From Chloromonas sp. AAM2 (lineage: Eukaryota; Chlorophyta; Chlorophyceae; Chlamydomonadales; Chlamydomonadaceae), in NCBI GenBank assembly GCA_004335635.1, contig QAXH01004856.1, forward strand, positions 1,020 to 11,382: a stretch of 10,363 nucleotides of DNA, read 5' to 3'. Under the pieces are notes generated by a model. It was not told the origin of the DNA, made no database searches, and worked only from the letters and a program-made list of their open reading frames with translations. The translations under genes and the position numbers were made by a program. Shown in pieces: positions 1-7,042 of the stretch; the first letter of the stretch is position 1; each line of letters begins with the position of its first letter.

Positions 1-66
1 CTCGGTGGTGCACTTCTTGGCCAGACGGGCAGCGGTCACGTTGATGCGCTCAACCTCCTCATCAGC
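1..66 (-). CDS. METH: Methionine synthase exon, unit 2, cut by window edge
   Basis: The first 22 codons of the exon ([20 protein letters not shown], then TE) are identical base for base to 5788-5853 in unit 1. The second homocysteine domain therefore continues past its first exon and is not just a stray exon copy. The remainder lies outside the window. Confidence 0.92.
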
Positions 67-3000
67 CTAAGGCCACACCAGAAACACATGCACAAACTCT
101 TAGACACTGGCCGGTGGGCTGTGACACTGGGCGAAGACGCAACAAGGTTAGGAAGCAGTCCAGGTCCATGCGCAATAGATGGGCTGGCAAACAAGGTCGG
201 AGGCACGTGTACACTGCACGTGCTTCTTAACACAGCCATACGAACGAGCAACGGGCATGAGGTTGAATGCACGACTTCAGGTATCAGTGCCTCACCTCCA
301 GATGATAATCGGCCTGGCTGATCCAAGTGCCATTGAACGTGTTGGTCTCAATGATATCTGCGCCGGACTCCAAGTAGCCCATGTGGATCTCCTCAATCAC
401 ATCTGGCCTGGTCAGCACCAAGATGTCGTTGTTGCCCTTGAGCTCGCTGGCGTGGTCAGGGTACACGTCCATACGGAAGTCCTTCTCCTCCAGCTTGTAC
501 TTTTGGATCTGGGTGCCCATGGCGCCATCAATGAAGGCAATGCGCTCCTTGAACAGCTTGTCAAGCTCGGCAAAGGCAGGGCTGAGCTTGAGGGGGTCGG
601 AGGCAGGCTTGTAGACAGGCACCGGTGGCAGGATAGCGTCGGGTGCCAGAGGGTCAACACCAGCGGGGATGGGGTTCAAGCGTGGAGTGAACTTGGGGGC
701 TGTGCTGCCCGCCAAGCGCTTGAGCTCACATGGCTTGGAGGCAGGGTCCAAGGTCGCGGCAAAGTTCATCATGCGCTCAGTTGCATCCTCGCGCCTGTGA
801 CCAGATAGACACATCAATGTACATGATTGCATGATAGCTGGTGGCAGTGCGTGCGGTTCAAGTGAGTTTGAGCTTGTTCGACGCACATGGCTTGGTGTGA
901 CCAGACATGTGGCAACAGGATGGACAACCGAGGCAGCCATCGTGTGTGCTTGCTTACTGAATGTTCAGTGTCACCTTTATAGACGAGAAATATCTTGCAC
1001 TATCTAACTGCTAGGCCTGCCTCAGACTTGTGCTGATTTTCTCAGCTCACTCGTTACGATATGTCAAAACCCAGGCGTCATGACCTGGCTTTTGGGCCAC
1101 GCTTTCTGCATACAGCATACATGACATGCATCAATGAGACAAAACTGAAGCGTGGCGCACCTGTTGAGCAGCACATCCTCAACATACTCGAGCAACTCCT
1201 TGTCAATCTTCTCATACACGTCCTCCTTGACCTGCGGGAAAAAAAGGGCGACAAATACATGTGATTGACTTGAGGCTGATTTAAAGCCAAAGTCAACCAA
1301 AACAAGGAATTGGATGACAACAACAGGCCCACCAGACCATGCAAGAAGGCCAAAATGCCTTACAGTCAGTGTCATCATTGGCTGATTCACCATGGCATGG
1401 CCTTTGCGCTAACCACCCATGACAGTCCAAAGCAGTGTGCAAAGGCCCAGAGACATACAGGCCCAGCATGCACATGCGGCATGGACAAACTGAAATACAT
1501 AGCGAAGAAAGGATTAGCTTGCCCTCAGGCAAGGCAAACAGGCCAACCAATAATGCTGTGGGTTGAATGCGACGAGGCCCAGCAGTGTAATTCAACTGAT
1601 TGGCCAGCAATCCAAATGTCAGCAGCAACAGAGGCCACACAATGATATGGCAACAAGAACCGCATCTGGTGCACTGTCATCCGACTGACAAACAGCGCAT
1701 GCATCCTTTGCATTTTTGTCCTATGCAGCACACTTCTTTGCCCACAGCCTACCTGTGCTGCATTGACGATGCCCATGTCCATTCCTGCCTTGCAGCCATG
1801 GTGCAGGAAGGAAGAGTGGAACGCCCGTCGAACAGGCTCATTGCCACGGAAGCTGAAGGCGATGTTGGACACGCCTCCGCTGATTTTGCAGCCGGGACAC
1901 AACCGCTTGATCTCCGTGGTGGCCTTGAAGAAGTCGACGGCGTAGTTGTTGTGCTCTGCTAGACCAGTGCCGACAGTCAGAATGTTGGGGTCAAAGATGA
2001 TGTCCTGCGGGTTGAACTTGACCCTTTCGACCAGGATATCATATGCTCGGCGACAGATGCGAACCTGGAGCACACAACCAAACAAGGCAGAGCAAAGTTA
2101 GCACACACCGTGCAAGATCTCGAATCAAGAAGAGGGTTCAGCCACAGCCACAGCCGAAGCTTCATTGGACGCTGCTGGTTGTCTCCCAGGATGGTTCCTG
2201 ACTTGGAAGCATCCAACCTGGAGGACAGTTCCTGACTTGGAAGCATCCAACCTGGAAGACAGTTCCTGACTTGCGCAACTATCTCAGAAGACAACCAGCA
2301 GTTTTCATGTCAGGCCAGCTGATGAGGATTTGAAGGGGGCTACCATGGGAACAAGTGGGGAGGTGACATGAGCTGCAACCCACAGCACTGTTATGCAATC
2401 GTGTTCATCAGCTGGTGGAAAGCTTGTGAAGTGTACATGACTGCACAGTTTTGCTTTTGATGACAGAATACCTTGTCTTCGCAGGTTGCTGCCTGTCCTT
2501 GTTCATCGAAGGCCATGACCACCACTGCAGCACCATGGCGCTTGACCACGTTTGCATGGTGGATGAAGGCCTTCTCTCCCTCCTTGAGGCTGATGCTGTT
2601 GACGATGCACTTGCCCTGGCTGCACTTGAGGCCTGCCTCCACGATGTGGAACTTGGAGCTGTCGATCATGAAGGGCACGCGGCTGATCTCCGGGTCAGTC
2701 ACGAGCAGGTTGACAAAACGAGTCATCGCGCCCACACCCTCAATCAGACCGTCATCCATGTTGATGTCAAGCACATCAGCGCCAGCCTGGACCTGCGACC
2801 ATGCAGGGTCATGCACATGGGGCAAGGGTCACGCATCATCCGCGTGCTTGCTGGAGGTGCTTAGCAGCTTTCCTGATTTAAGTCATGGCCAAGCGACACA
2901 TGCTTTCTGCTCAGATGCGTGGCTGATGTTTACGCCCTGTTCACCCCCACGTGTGGGACGTCACAGATGTAAACACACACGTACGCACGCACGCACACAC

Positions 3001-6000
3001 ACGTGCACACACACGTGCACACACACGTGCACACACACGTGCACACACACGTGCACACACACGCACACACACACATGCACACACACACCATGTCTTGATG
3101 GGTAACTAGGCTGTAGCGGCTAGGCCTCTGTAGTATAAGGTTGCTGGGAAGGTGGTTTATTTGAACAAGAGCGCATGGTATTTCTTGACATGCAAGCACA
3201 ACGGCAGCCAGACTGGCTTTGATCACCAAATCAATAGCAGCAATGGCACGGCATGGACAAATGGCCTGTCACCATCACGCACTTGACACGGGAAAACCAC
3301 CCAGCTAGCACAGTTGGCCATGTCATCCAAACGTGCGTGACCAGGAGAAGCGAGCAAAGACAACAAAAGCGATCATCGGGCCTAAAACCCAGCTTTCCCT
3401 TGGCTACACGTGCACTCAGTGCCTGCATGCCATGCACCACTCAACTAGCCGGCACACGGGTCAGCGTATGGCAGCCACCCTCAGGAACACAACAGATCGT
3501 ATTGTACTGACAAGTGACATGGAACAAAATGGCAAGGTGGCTGAGAAGGCAGCCAAGGAGAGGCGGAGGGCAGAGAAGGAGGATGGAGGAATCCACACCA
3601 GCATGTTGTACGATTTGATAGCATCATTGGGTGCCATGAAGCAGAAGCAGAACCAAGCAGATCACAAGCAGCTGATTGGAACACTCAGGAAGATGGTCAC
3701 AGNNNATGTGGGCAGGGACAGACGGTAAGACCAGCCCTGCAGAAGTTGCTAGAGGCCAGCTTAGGGGAAGGTAGCGCAGGAGGCGTCAAACGCGTACAAG
3801 AGTTGCGGGACGCAATCATGATTCTCTTTGCTGGTAATGATGCCAGTGAAGAGGCAGTGCAGCAGTTGCAAAACGCTACTGAGTCATCAGGACTGCACAA
3901 TAGCTAGAGTTGACTTCTTTGGAGTGAATTTGGGCTGTTTGTTCAGCCAACTTGGAGTGCTGCGCGTCACACCGCTGCCTGGAATCCTGAACACCCCCAC
4001 AAACACACATGCTTGATTTGAACCCAGTGTTTTTGTGCTGGGGCCGTCATTGGGGCCACCCGGGAGCCACTAGGCTGGGTGGCTGGGTTGGCAGTGGCTC
4101 GCGCGCTCTTCATTGAGCGTGCAGTACGCGTAGTTACAGATCTTAAGCATTGAGTGGAATACAATGCCTAAACGGTGTCAGAACACGGTCATTTTGGCAT
4201 TGCTGAAAAGGTTAGGACGAGGGAACACCATCTGCATTTAAGTTTGGCGCGTTTTGATGCTGGCAACCATTTTTTTTGCCAAAAGTGTGAGAAAGTGTAA
4301 CAGCCGTTTCTTTTTTCACCCTCCAGCCATGCCTTGCAGAATCGGAATATGCAGACCTCCATTATTTAGGCCTCTGTTATTTAGGCTGATCAATCTTCAC
4401 ACATTTTGGCCAAGGTTGATTTTCCCCTTGGAGACCCCAACACTGGGCCTTGTTCATCCTAATCAAGCTACACCCTGTTGTATTTGTTCCGTGCTGCAGC
4501 GAGTGGTGTGATAAACTAACGCAACAGGCACGCTTAACCCAACCTTAAAGCAACCTGTGCACCCTTGAACCAACCTGTGCAAGTGCGATGCTGGTGGCCT
4601 TGTCCCAGTCATTGTTCACGACGGCCTTCTTGAACAACTTCATCCCTGCCACGTTGCAACGTTCGCCAACCATCAGAAAGCTGGCGCGCATGTCCTGTGG
4701 GTTGGGCTTGTAGTTGAGTGGCTCCAGTCCGCTGATGCGCATCAGGGGCTCCACTGCGTGTGGCTGGCGGGGCTTGTAGGCAGAGGCCATTTTCTTGATG
4801 GCCGCAATGTGCTCAAAGCCACTGCCGCAGCAGCCGCCAATGGCGTTGACCAGCTTCTCCTCGCAGAACGGCCGGATCTCCTCCGCCATCTCCTCGCCCT
4901 TCTGATCGTAGCCGCCCATGGCGTTGGGCAGGCCGGCGTTGGGGTAGCAGAAGACGTAGCAGTCCGCGCAAGCAGACAGGTTGGCGATGTACTTCTTCAT
5001 GTCGGTGGCACCCAGGGCACAGTTGAGGCCCACGGCAAAGGGCTTGGCGTGCTGGACGCTGGTCCAGAAGGCTTCGTTAGTTTGACCACTCAACTGCACA
5101 AAGAAACGTGTATGCAGCATACAGTCTCTGTAATGAACATGCATGTAAGGCGGGAGTGGCTCATGCAGCGGATTCTTTGCTTGATTTGCACTGGCCCACC
5201 AACTGCAGCAACATGATGATCAACTGACTGCTGATCAACCAGCCGGATGGTTTGCAAAACGGTTGTTGCGCTGCTGTCAGTTTGATCGCATTGTGCGCCT
5301 GATTTGTACTGGCCCAGTAACTGCAGCAACCTGACAACCAGCTGATTGCTGCTCAACCAAGCTGATGGTTCTGGTGAATATTGGTACGATACTGCAGTGA
5401 CCTGGAATATCACCAAAATCAATCATTGTCTGATCACGCCACGGCTGTCCGGCCGCCTGCCCCACACACCGTGCGTCCGCTCATGTCCACGATTGTCCCG
5501 CTGAGCATGACTGGGATGCGCACGCCCTTGTCCTCAAACAGCTTCTCCAGTGCAAAGATGGCTGCCTTGGCGTTGAGCGTGTCGAAGATTGTCTCCACCA
5601 TGAGCAGGTCCACCCCGCCCTCCATGAGCGCGTTGGCCTGCTTGTAGTACGCGTCCACCACCTCGTCGTACGTGATGCCCCGGAAGGCGGGGTTCTCCAC
5701 GCTGGGCGACACACTGAGGGTCTTGTTGGTGGGGCCGATGGCGCCGGCCACGAACCGGGGACCGCCACCCGGGTTCTTCCGCATGAACTCGGTGGTGCAC
5801 TTCTTGGCCAGACGGGCAGCGGTCACGTTGATGCGCTCAACCTCCTCATCAGCCTGAGGCCACACCAGAAACAACGTGCATCAACCTAGACACTAACAAT
5901 CCGGTTGACGCAGCAAAATAAGCCAGCAACTAAAACTAACACACTGTCTTTGAACACTACTATGCATGCCAGCGAGCATGGTTGCGGGCATACCCTTGGA

Positions 6001-6495
6001 TATCAGTGCCTCACCTCCAGATGATAATCGGCCTGGCTGATCCAAGTGCCATTGAACGTGTTGGTCTCAATGATATCTGCGCCGGACTCCAAGTAGCCCA
6101 TGTGGATCTCCTCAATCACATCTGGCCTGGTCAGCACCAAGATGTCGTTGTTGCCCTTGAGCTCGCTGGCGTGGTCAGGATACACATCCATGCGGAAGTC
6201 CTTCTCCTCCAGCTTGTACTTCTGGATCTGGGTGCCCATGGCGCCATCAATGAAGGCAATGCGCTGCTTGAACAGCTTGTCAAGCTCAGCAAAAGCAGGG
6301 CTGAGCTTGACACCATCCTCTGAAGCTGCATAAAGAGCACGATCAGATAGCACGCTCAGGGAACATACTACTAATGTATGCTGCGTGCGAAGTGCATGTG
6401 GTTGCACAACATGGGTTTTTGTAACCTGTCAACCTACCTGTGCTGAGCTCACGGGACTGCTTTAAACCTTTGCGTTCGCGCCGCAGTAGCTTATC
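1..6495 (-). CDS. METH: Cobalamin-dependent methionine synthase with internally duplicated N-terminal module (partial, spliced)
   Basis: MetH transfers the methyl group of 5-methyltetrahydrofolate, via bound cobalamin, to homocysteine to make methionine. Exons, 5' to 3' on the minus strand: 6438-6495 (tentative), 6015-6325, 5470-5853, 4575-5093, 2472-2792, 1753-2064, 1161-1231, 296-794, 1-66 (runs out). Every intron is GT-AG; phases are 1, 0, 0, 0, 0, 0, 2, 0 and agree on both sides, and no exon has a stop or frameshift. Unit 1 holds a complete homocysteine domain (GAMGTQIQ, zinc ligands in GLNCALGA and GGCCGSG) and a complete pterin domain ([47 protein letters not shown]). Where the family normally passes to the cobalamin cap, this gene starts a second homocysteine domain. 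The cobalamin and AdoMet reactivation domains would lie beyond base 1 and are not seen. No start codon is placed. Family assignment is very secure; the continuous double-module product is inferred from splicing phases and contiguous exon 296-794. Confidence 0.93.
67..295 (-). other. Intron (229 bp), unit-2 counterpart of 5854-6014
   Basis: The donor is GAG|GTGAGG and the acceptor CCTTAG. It is 68 bp longer than its unit-1 counterpart, and the interior is mostly unalignable by eye. It contains a small perfect hairpin, gcacgtg/cacgtgc, at 203-223. Confidence 0.9.
296..794 (-). CDS. METH: Fusion exon: end of pterin domain, linker, start of a second homocysteine domain
   Basis: The uninterrupted 499-nt exon has three parts. 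Residues 1-16 ([16 protein letters not shown]) finish the pterin domain of unit 1. Residues 17-69 are a proline- and alanine-rich linker ([20 protein letters not shown] is typical). Residues 70-166 ([18 protein letters not shown] to SQADYHLE) repeat the homocysteine-domain start already seen at 6015-6310. In known MetH proteins a cobalamin-binding cap domain follows the pterin domain, so a second homocysteine domain here is abnormal. The alternative is a separate tandem gene starting at one of the in-frame ATGs of ERMM, but the splice phase and the pterin-end motif argue for read-through from unit 1. There are no Ns or stops in the exon. Confidence 0.93.
795..1160 (-). other. Intron, phase 2 (366 bp)
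   Basis: The donor is AACAG|GTGCGC and the acceptor is ATCTGGTCACAG. I see no repeat or reading frame of note inside it. Confidence 0.9.
1161..1231 (-). CDS. METH: Methionine synthase exon: near end of pterin domain, unit 1
   Basis: The 71-nt exon is [20 protein letters not shown] plus LLN. It starts in phase 0 and ends in phase 2 (AAC AG|GTGCGC), leaving two bases that complete an AGG codon with the first base of exon 296-794. The joined sequence [14 protein letters not shown] is the conserved end of the MetH pterin domain. This ties the two exons together as one transcript. Confidence 0.93.
1232..1752 (-). other. Intron (521 bp) containing a dispersed repeat
   Basis: The donor is CAG|GTAGGC; the acceptor is TTTTTTTCCCGCAG, with a good pyrimidine tract. 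The segment around 1555-1663 is shared, in the opposite orientation, with 7043-7140. Confidence 0.9.
1555..1663 (-). repeat. Dispersed repeat, copy 1 (in methionine synthase intron)
   Basis: On the minus strand this reads attgtgtggcctctgttgct followed by gctgacatttgga, then gccaatcagttgaat and gctgggcctc-tcgc. It matches 7043-7140 on the plus strand with a few substitutions and small indels. It may encode nothing; the hydrophobic frame [14 protein letters not shown] is shared only because the DNA is shared. Confidence 0.8.
1753..2064 (-). CDS. METH: Methionine synthase exon: pterin domain, part 2
   Basis: The exon is 104 codons, phase 0 at both ends: [39 protein letters not shown], then [20 protein letters not shown] and [22 protein letters not shown] and [12 protein letters not shown] are diagnostic of the MetH pterin domain. 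It joins VKEDVYEK in the next exon. Confidence 0.96.
2065..2471 (-). other. Intron (407 bp) with 34-bp tandem repeat between inverted arms
   Basis: The donor is AAG|GTATTC and the acceptor GTGCTCCAG. The interior is dominated by a small foldback-like repeat at 2172-2301, listed separately. Confidence 0.9.
2172..2301. repeat. 34-bp tandem repeat between 13-bp inverted arms
   Basis: Three starts of gttcctgacttggaagc lie at 2194, 2228 and 2262 (period 34; the third is partial). Around them sit perfect inverted arms: ctgctggttgtct at 2172-2184 and its reverse complement at 2289-2301. The structure resembles a tiny foldback or MITE-type insertion in a methionine synthase intron. Confidence 0.75.
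2472..2792 (-). CDS. METH: Methionine synthase exon: pterin (5-methyl-THF) domain, part 1
   Basis: The exon is 107 codons, phase 0 at both ends: [20 protein letters not shown], then [35 protein letters not shown] and [33 protein letters not shown] and VNSIS are conserved strands of the pterin-binding TIM barrel shared with dihydropteroate synthase and methyltransferases of the MetH/AcsE group. No disruption is seen. Confidence 0.95.
2973..3088. repeat. Alternating purine-pyrimidine microsatellite with 12-bp CACGTG units
   Basis: For 116 bp every base alternates purine and pyrimidine. The core repeats acgtgcacacac, placing CACGTG palindromes at 3000, 3012, 3024, 3036 and 3048. Such tracts are known to favour left-handed Z-DNA under supercoiling. 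CACGTG is also the G-box/E-box bHLH-bZIP site, though at this location its spacing may simply reflect the repeat. Confidence 0.9.
3519..3907 (+). CDS. Unrecognised charged helical reading frame, interrupted by an assembly gap
   Basis: A plus-strand frame begins at ATG 3519 in a good context (gacATGG): [20 protein letters not shown], then [20 protein letters not shown] and [11 protein letters not shown] up to the NNN at 3703-3705. After the gap the original frame stops at 3726-3728. Another frame continues to a TAG at 3905-3907: [52 protein letters not shown]. The two halves look like one Lys/Glu-rich helical protein whose frame is broken only because the gap length is wrong; a true gap of 1, 4 or 7 bases would restore continuity. 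It lies antisense inside a methionine synthase intron, so a transposon-borne gene or exon is likely. I do not recognise the family. The frame is also open upstream of 3519, so the start is uncertain. Confidence 0.4.
3703..3705. other. Assembly gap (NNN)
   Basis: Three unresolved bases fall in the antisense reading frame of the large intron; the real length is unknown. Confidence 0.98.
4015..4077 (-). other. tRNA-like pol III A-box and B-box pair (possible SINE remnant)
   Basis: On the minus strand, cagcctagtgg (4077-4067) resembles the A box TRGCNNAGYGG. About 50 bases downstream, gggttcaaatc (4025-4015) resembles the B box GGTTCRANNCC. The flanks do not fold into acceptor or T stems, so this is not a working tRNA. 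A tRNA-derived SINE head inside the intron is possible; chance is the other explanation. Confidence 0.25.
4575..5093 (-). CDS. METH: Methionine synthase exon: zinc site of Hcy domain and start of pterin domain, unit 1
   Basis: The exon is 173 codons, phase 0 at both ends. It carries the catalytic zinc ligands of the homocysteine domain: Cys25 in [10 protein letters not shown], and Cys88-Cys89 in [14 protein letters not shown]. These correspond to the three cysteines that bind zinc and activate the homocysteine thiol in MetH. Also seen are [14 protein letters not shown] and, after a linker ([12 protein letters not shown]), the opening of the pterin domain, [18 protein letters not shown]. All catalytic residues visible here are intact, so unit 1 should bind homocysteine. 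The exon ends at CTTGCACAG|GTTGG. Confidence 0.96.
5094..5469 (-). other. Intron (376 bp) with tandem duplication
   Basis: The donor is ACG|GTGTGT and the acceptor TTTGTGCAG. It contains two diverged copies of a roughly 75-bp sequence spaced by about 118 bp, listed separately. Confidence 0.9.
5182..5375. repeat. Diverged tandem duplication, period about 118 bp
   Basis: The segments 5182-5255 and 5300-5375 share tgattt-g-actggccca, aactgcagcaac, ctg--tgctgatcaacca and gatggtt, with scattered substitutions. They lie head to tail inside the intron between the two homocysteine-domain exons of unit 1. Confidence 0.7.
5470..5853 (-). CDS. METH: Methionine synthase exon: middle of homocysteine-binding domain, unit 1
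   Basis: The exon is 128 codons, phase 0 at both ends ([10 protein letters not shown] to VDMSGRT). Visible family motifs are [17 protein letters not shown] at about residues 35-51, [20 protein letters not shown] at about 79-98 and [10 protein letters not shown] at the end, which is completed as GRTLSGQT across the intron. These are barrel strands and loops of the MetH homocysteine domain. The first 22 codons are identical at base level to the partial exon at 1-66. Confidence 0.95.
5854..6014 (-). other. Intron (161 bp) between Hcy-domain exons, unit 1
   Basis: The intron has GTGAGG donor and CCTCAG acceptor borders. Its unit-2 counterpart is 67-295 (229 bp). Only roughly the first 15-20 bases at each end align well; the interiors differ in length and sequence although the flanking exons are near-identical. 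Confidence 0.9.
6015..6325 (-). CDS. METH: Methionine synthase exon: start of homocysteine-binding domain, unit 1
   Basis: The exon encodes about 103 residues ([17 protein letters not shown] onward) with the N-terminal MetH signature [15 protein letters not shown], then [18 protein letters not shown] and [20 protein letters not shown]. These form the first strands and helices of the homocysteine-binding TIM barrel. It ends in CTG GAG|GTGAGG, phase 0. From LSPAF to its end it is almost identical to the exon at 296-591, with about seven or eight base differences in some 295 and one clear replacement: KQR here, KER in unit 2. Upstream of the GTC AAG codons the two copies share nothing. Confidence 0.95.
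6326..6437 (-). other. Intron, phase 1 (112 bp)
   Basis: The donor GTAGGT at 6437 and the acceptor TTTATGCAG ending at 6326 define this intron. The second-unit copy of the downstream exon has no intron at the corresponding position; it is fused directly to linker coding sequence. Confidence 0.6.
6438..6495 (-). CDS. METH: Tentative N-terminal exon of the methionine synthase
   Basis: This short exon would encode a basic stretch, [19 protein letters not shown], ahead of the first homocysteine domain. It is bounded by a good acceptor (pyrimidine-rich, ending gctcacag) and a strong donor (cagCACAG|GTAGGT). Its last single base completes a GCT codon with the first two bases of the next exon, so the phases match. 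The same frame is open up to 6699, but it contains no ATG and is closed by a TGA at 6700-6702, so at least one more upstream exon must supply the start. The basic, Ser-containing composition could belong to an organelle-targeting leader, but that is a guess from a very short stretch. Confidence 0.5.
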
Positions 6496-6710
6496 CTGTG
6501 AGCAGTCAGGCAATCCAAGGCTATCATAGTGACACACGTTGCCAATTTGAGGCGTCGGACACTTGCGGCGCGACTTTTCAGACCAGTGATACCCAGTCAC
6601 CCACCACTGTCTGCGCGGTAGCAGGGAACAATGCTGGCCAGCACAAGGAAGCAATGCCAACGAGGGCAGGTATGCTAACGGTGCCCACTGCGACACTTGT
6701 CAACGCCAGA

Positions 6711-6732
6711 ACTGGGTGCGTGCGCACCCAGT
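6711..6732. other. Perfect 10-bp inverted repeat (hairpin) upstream of the tentative N-terminal exon
   Basis: actgggtgcg is followed after two bases by its exact reverse complement, cgcacccagt. A weaker outer pair, acttg (about 6694) and caagt (about 6736), extends the symmetry. It could form a GC-rich stem in an upstream intron, leader or promoter of the methionine synthase. No function is established. Confidence 0.6.
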
Positions 6733-7042
6733 CAACAAGTCGCGGGATCCCAGGCATGCAGGGCAGCACAACTTTACAAAACAATCATAGGACCCCGCTG
6801 TTGGCAACTCTCGTCGCGCACGTCCAGATCGTTGCAACTGCGAAAACCGCCCAAATAGTTGAGTGGGCGGATAGGTGGGCCCTCTGACTTCCCTTTACAC
6901 AGGGCTACGCGGTTCCGACTATGCTGATGTAGCTGATCCAACAGCCACGCGTACCAGACACCCATGGGCACATGTTGCACCATGAGCAAGCACCATCAGC
7001 TTACCTGCCCGATGCGTGCAGAGGAAGCATGCGCCGTTTGTC

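Larger units (their letters stand above)
2793..4574 (-). other. Large intron (1,782 bp) carrying repeats and an antisense reading frame
   Basis: The donor is GTTGG at 4574 and the acceptor GGTCGCAG ends at 2793. It is several times longer than the other introns. It holds a 116-bp purine-pyrimidine alternating tract, a plus-strand open frame with an assembly gap, and a tRNA-like A/B-box pair, which points to transposon insertions accumulated here. Confidence 0.9.

Noticed and set aside
179..808. Long plus-strand frame of about 209 codons over the fusion exon (and its partner at 5982-6323)
   Set aside because: It is the antisense shadow of the homocysteine-domain exons. The minus strand carries the clear MetH motifs and splice signals; the plus frame is repeated only because the exon is.
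284..940. A separate second methionine synthase gene starting at an ATG upstream of or within 296-794
   Set aside because: Splice phase from exon 1161-1231 and the pterin-end motif split across the junction fit one continuous transcript better. I keep it as the stated alternative, not as the call.
2473..3229. Frames with repeated CTHT or CVCT residues across the microsatellite
   Set aside because: They are translations of the CA/GT tract on either strand and have no independent support.
4011..4085. A functional tRNA gene on the minus strand
   Set aside because: Only A- and B-box-like motifs are present; acceptor and T stems do not pair.
4240..4256. E2F-like site (TTTGGCGCG) in the large intron
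   Set aside because: A single short match in over 1.7 kb of intron is expected by chance.
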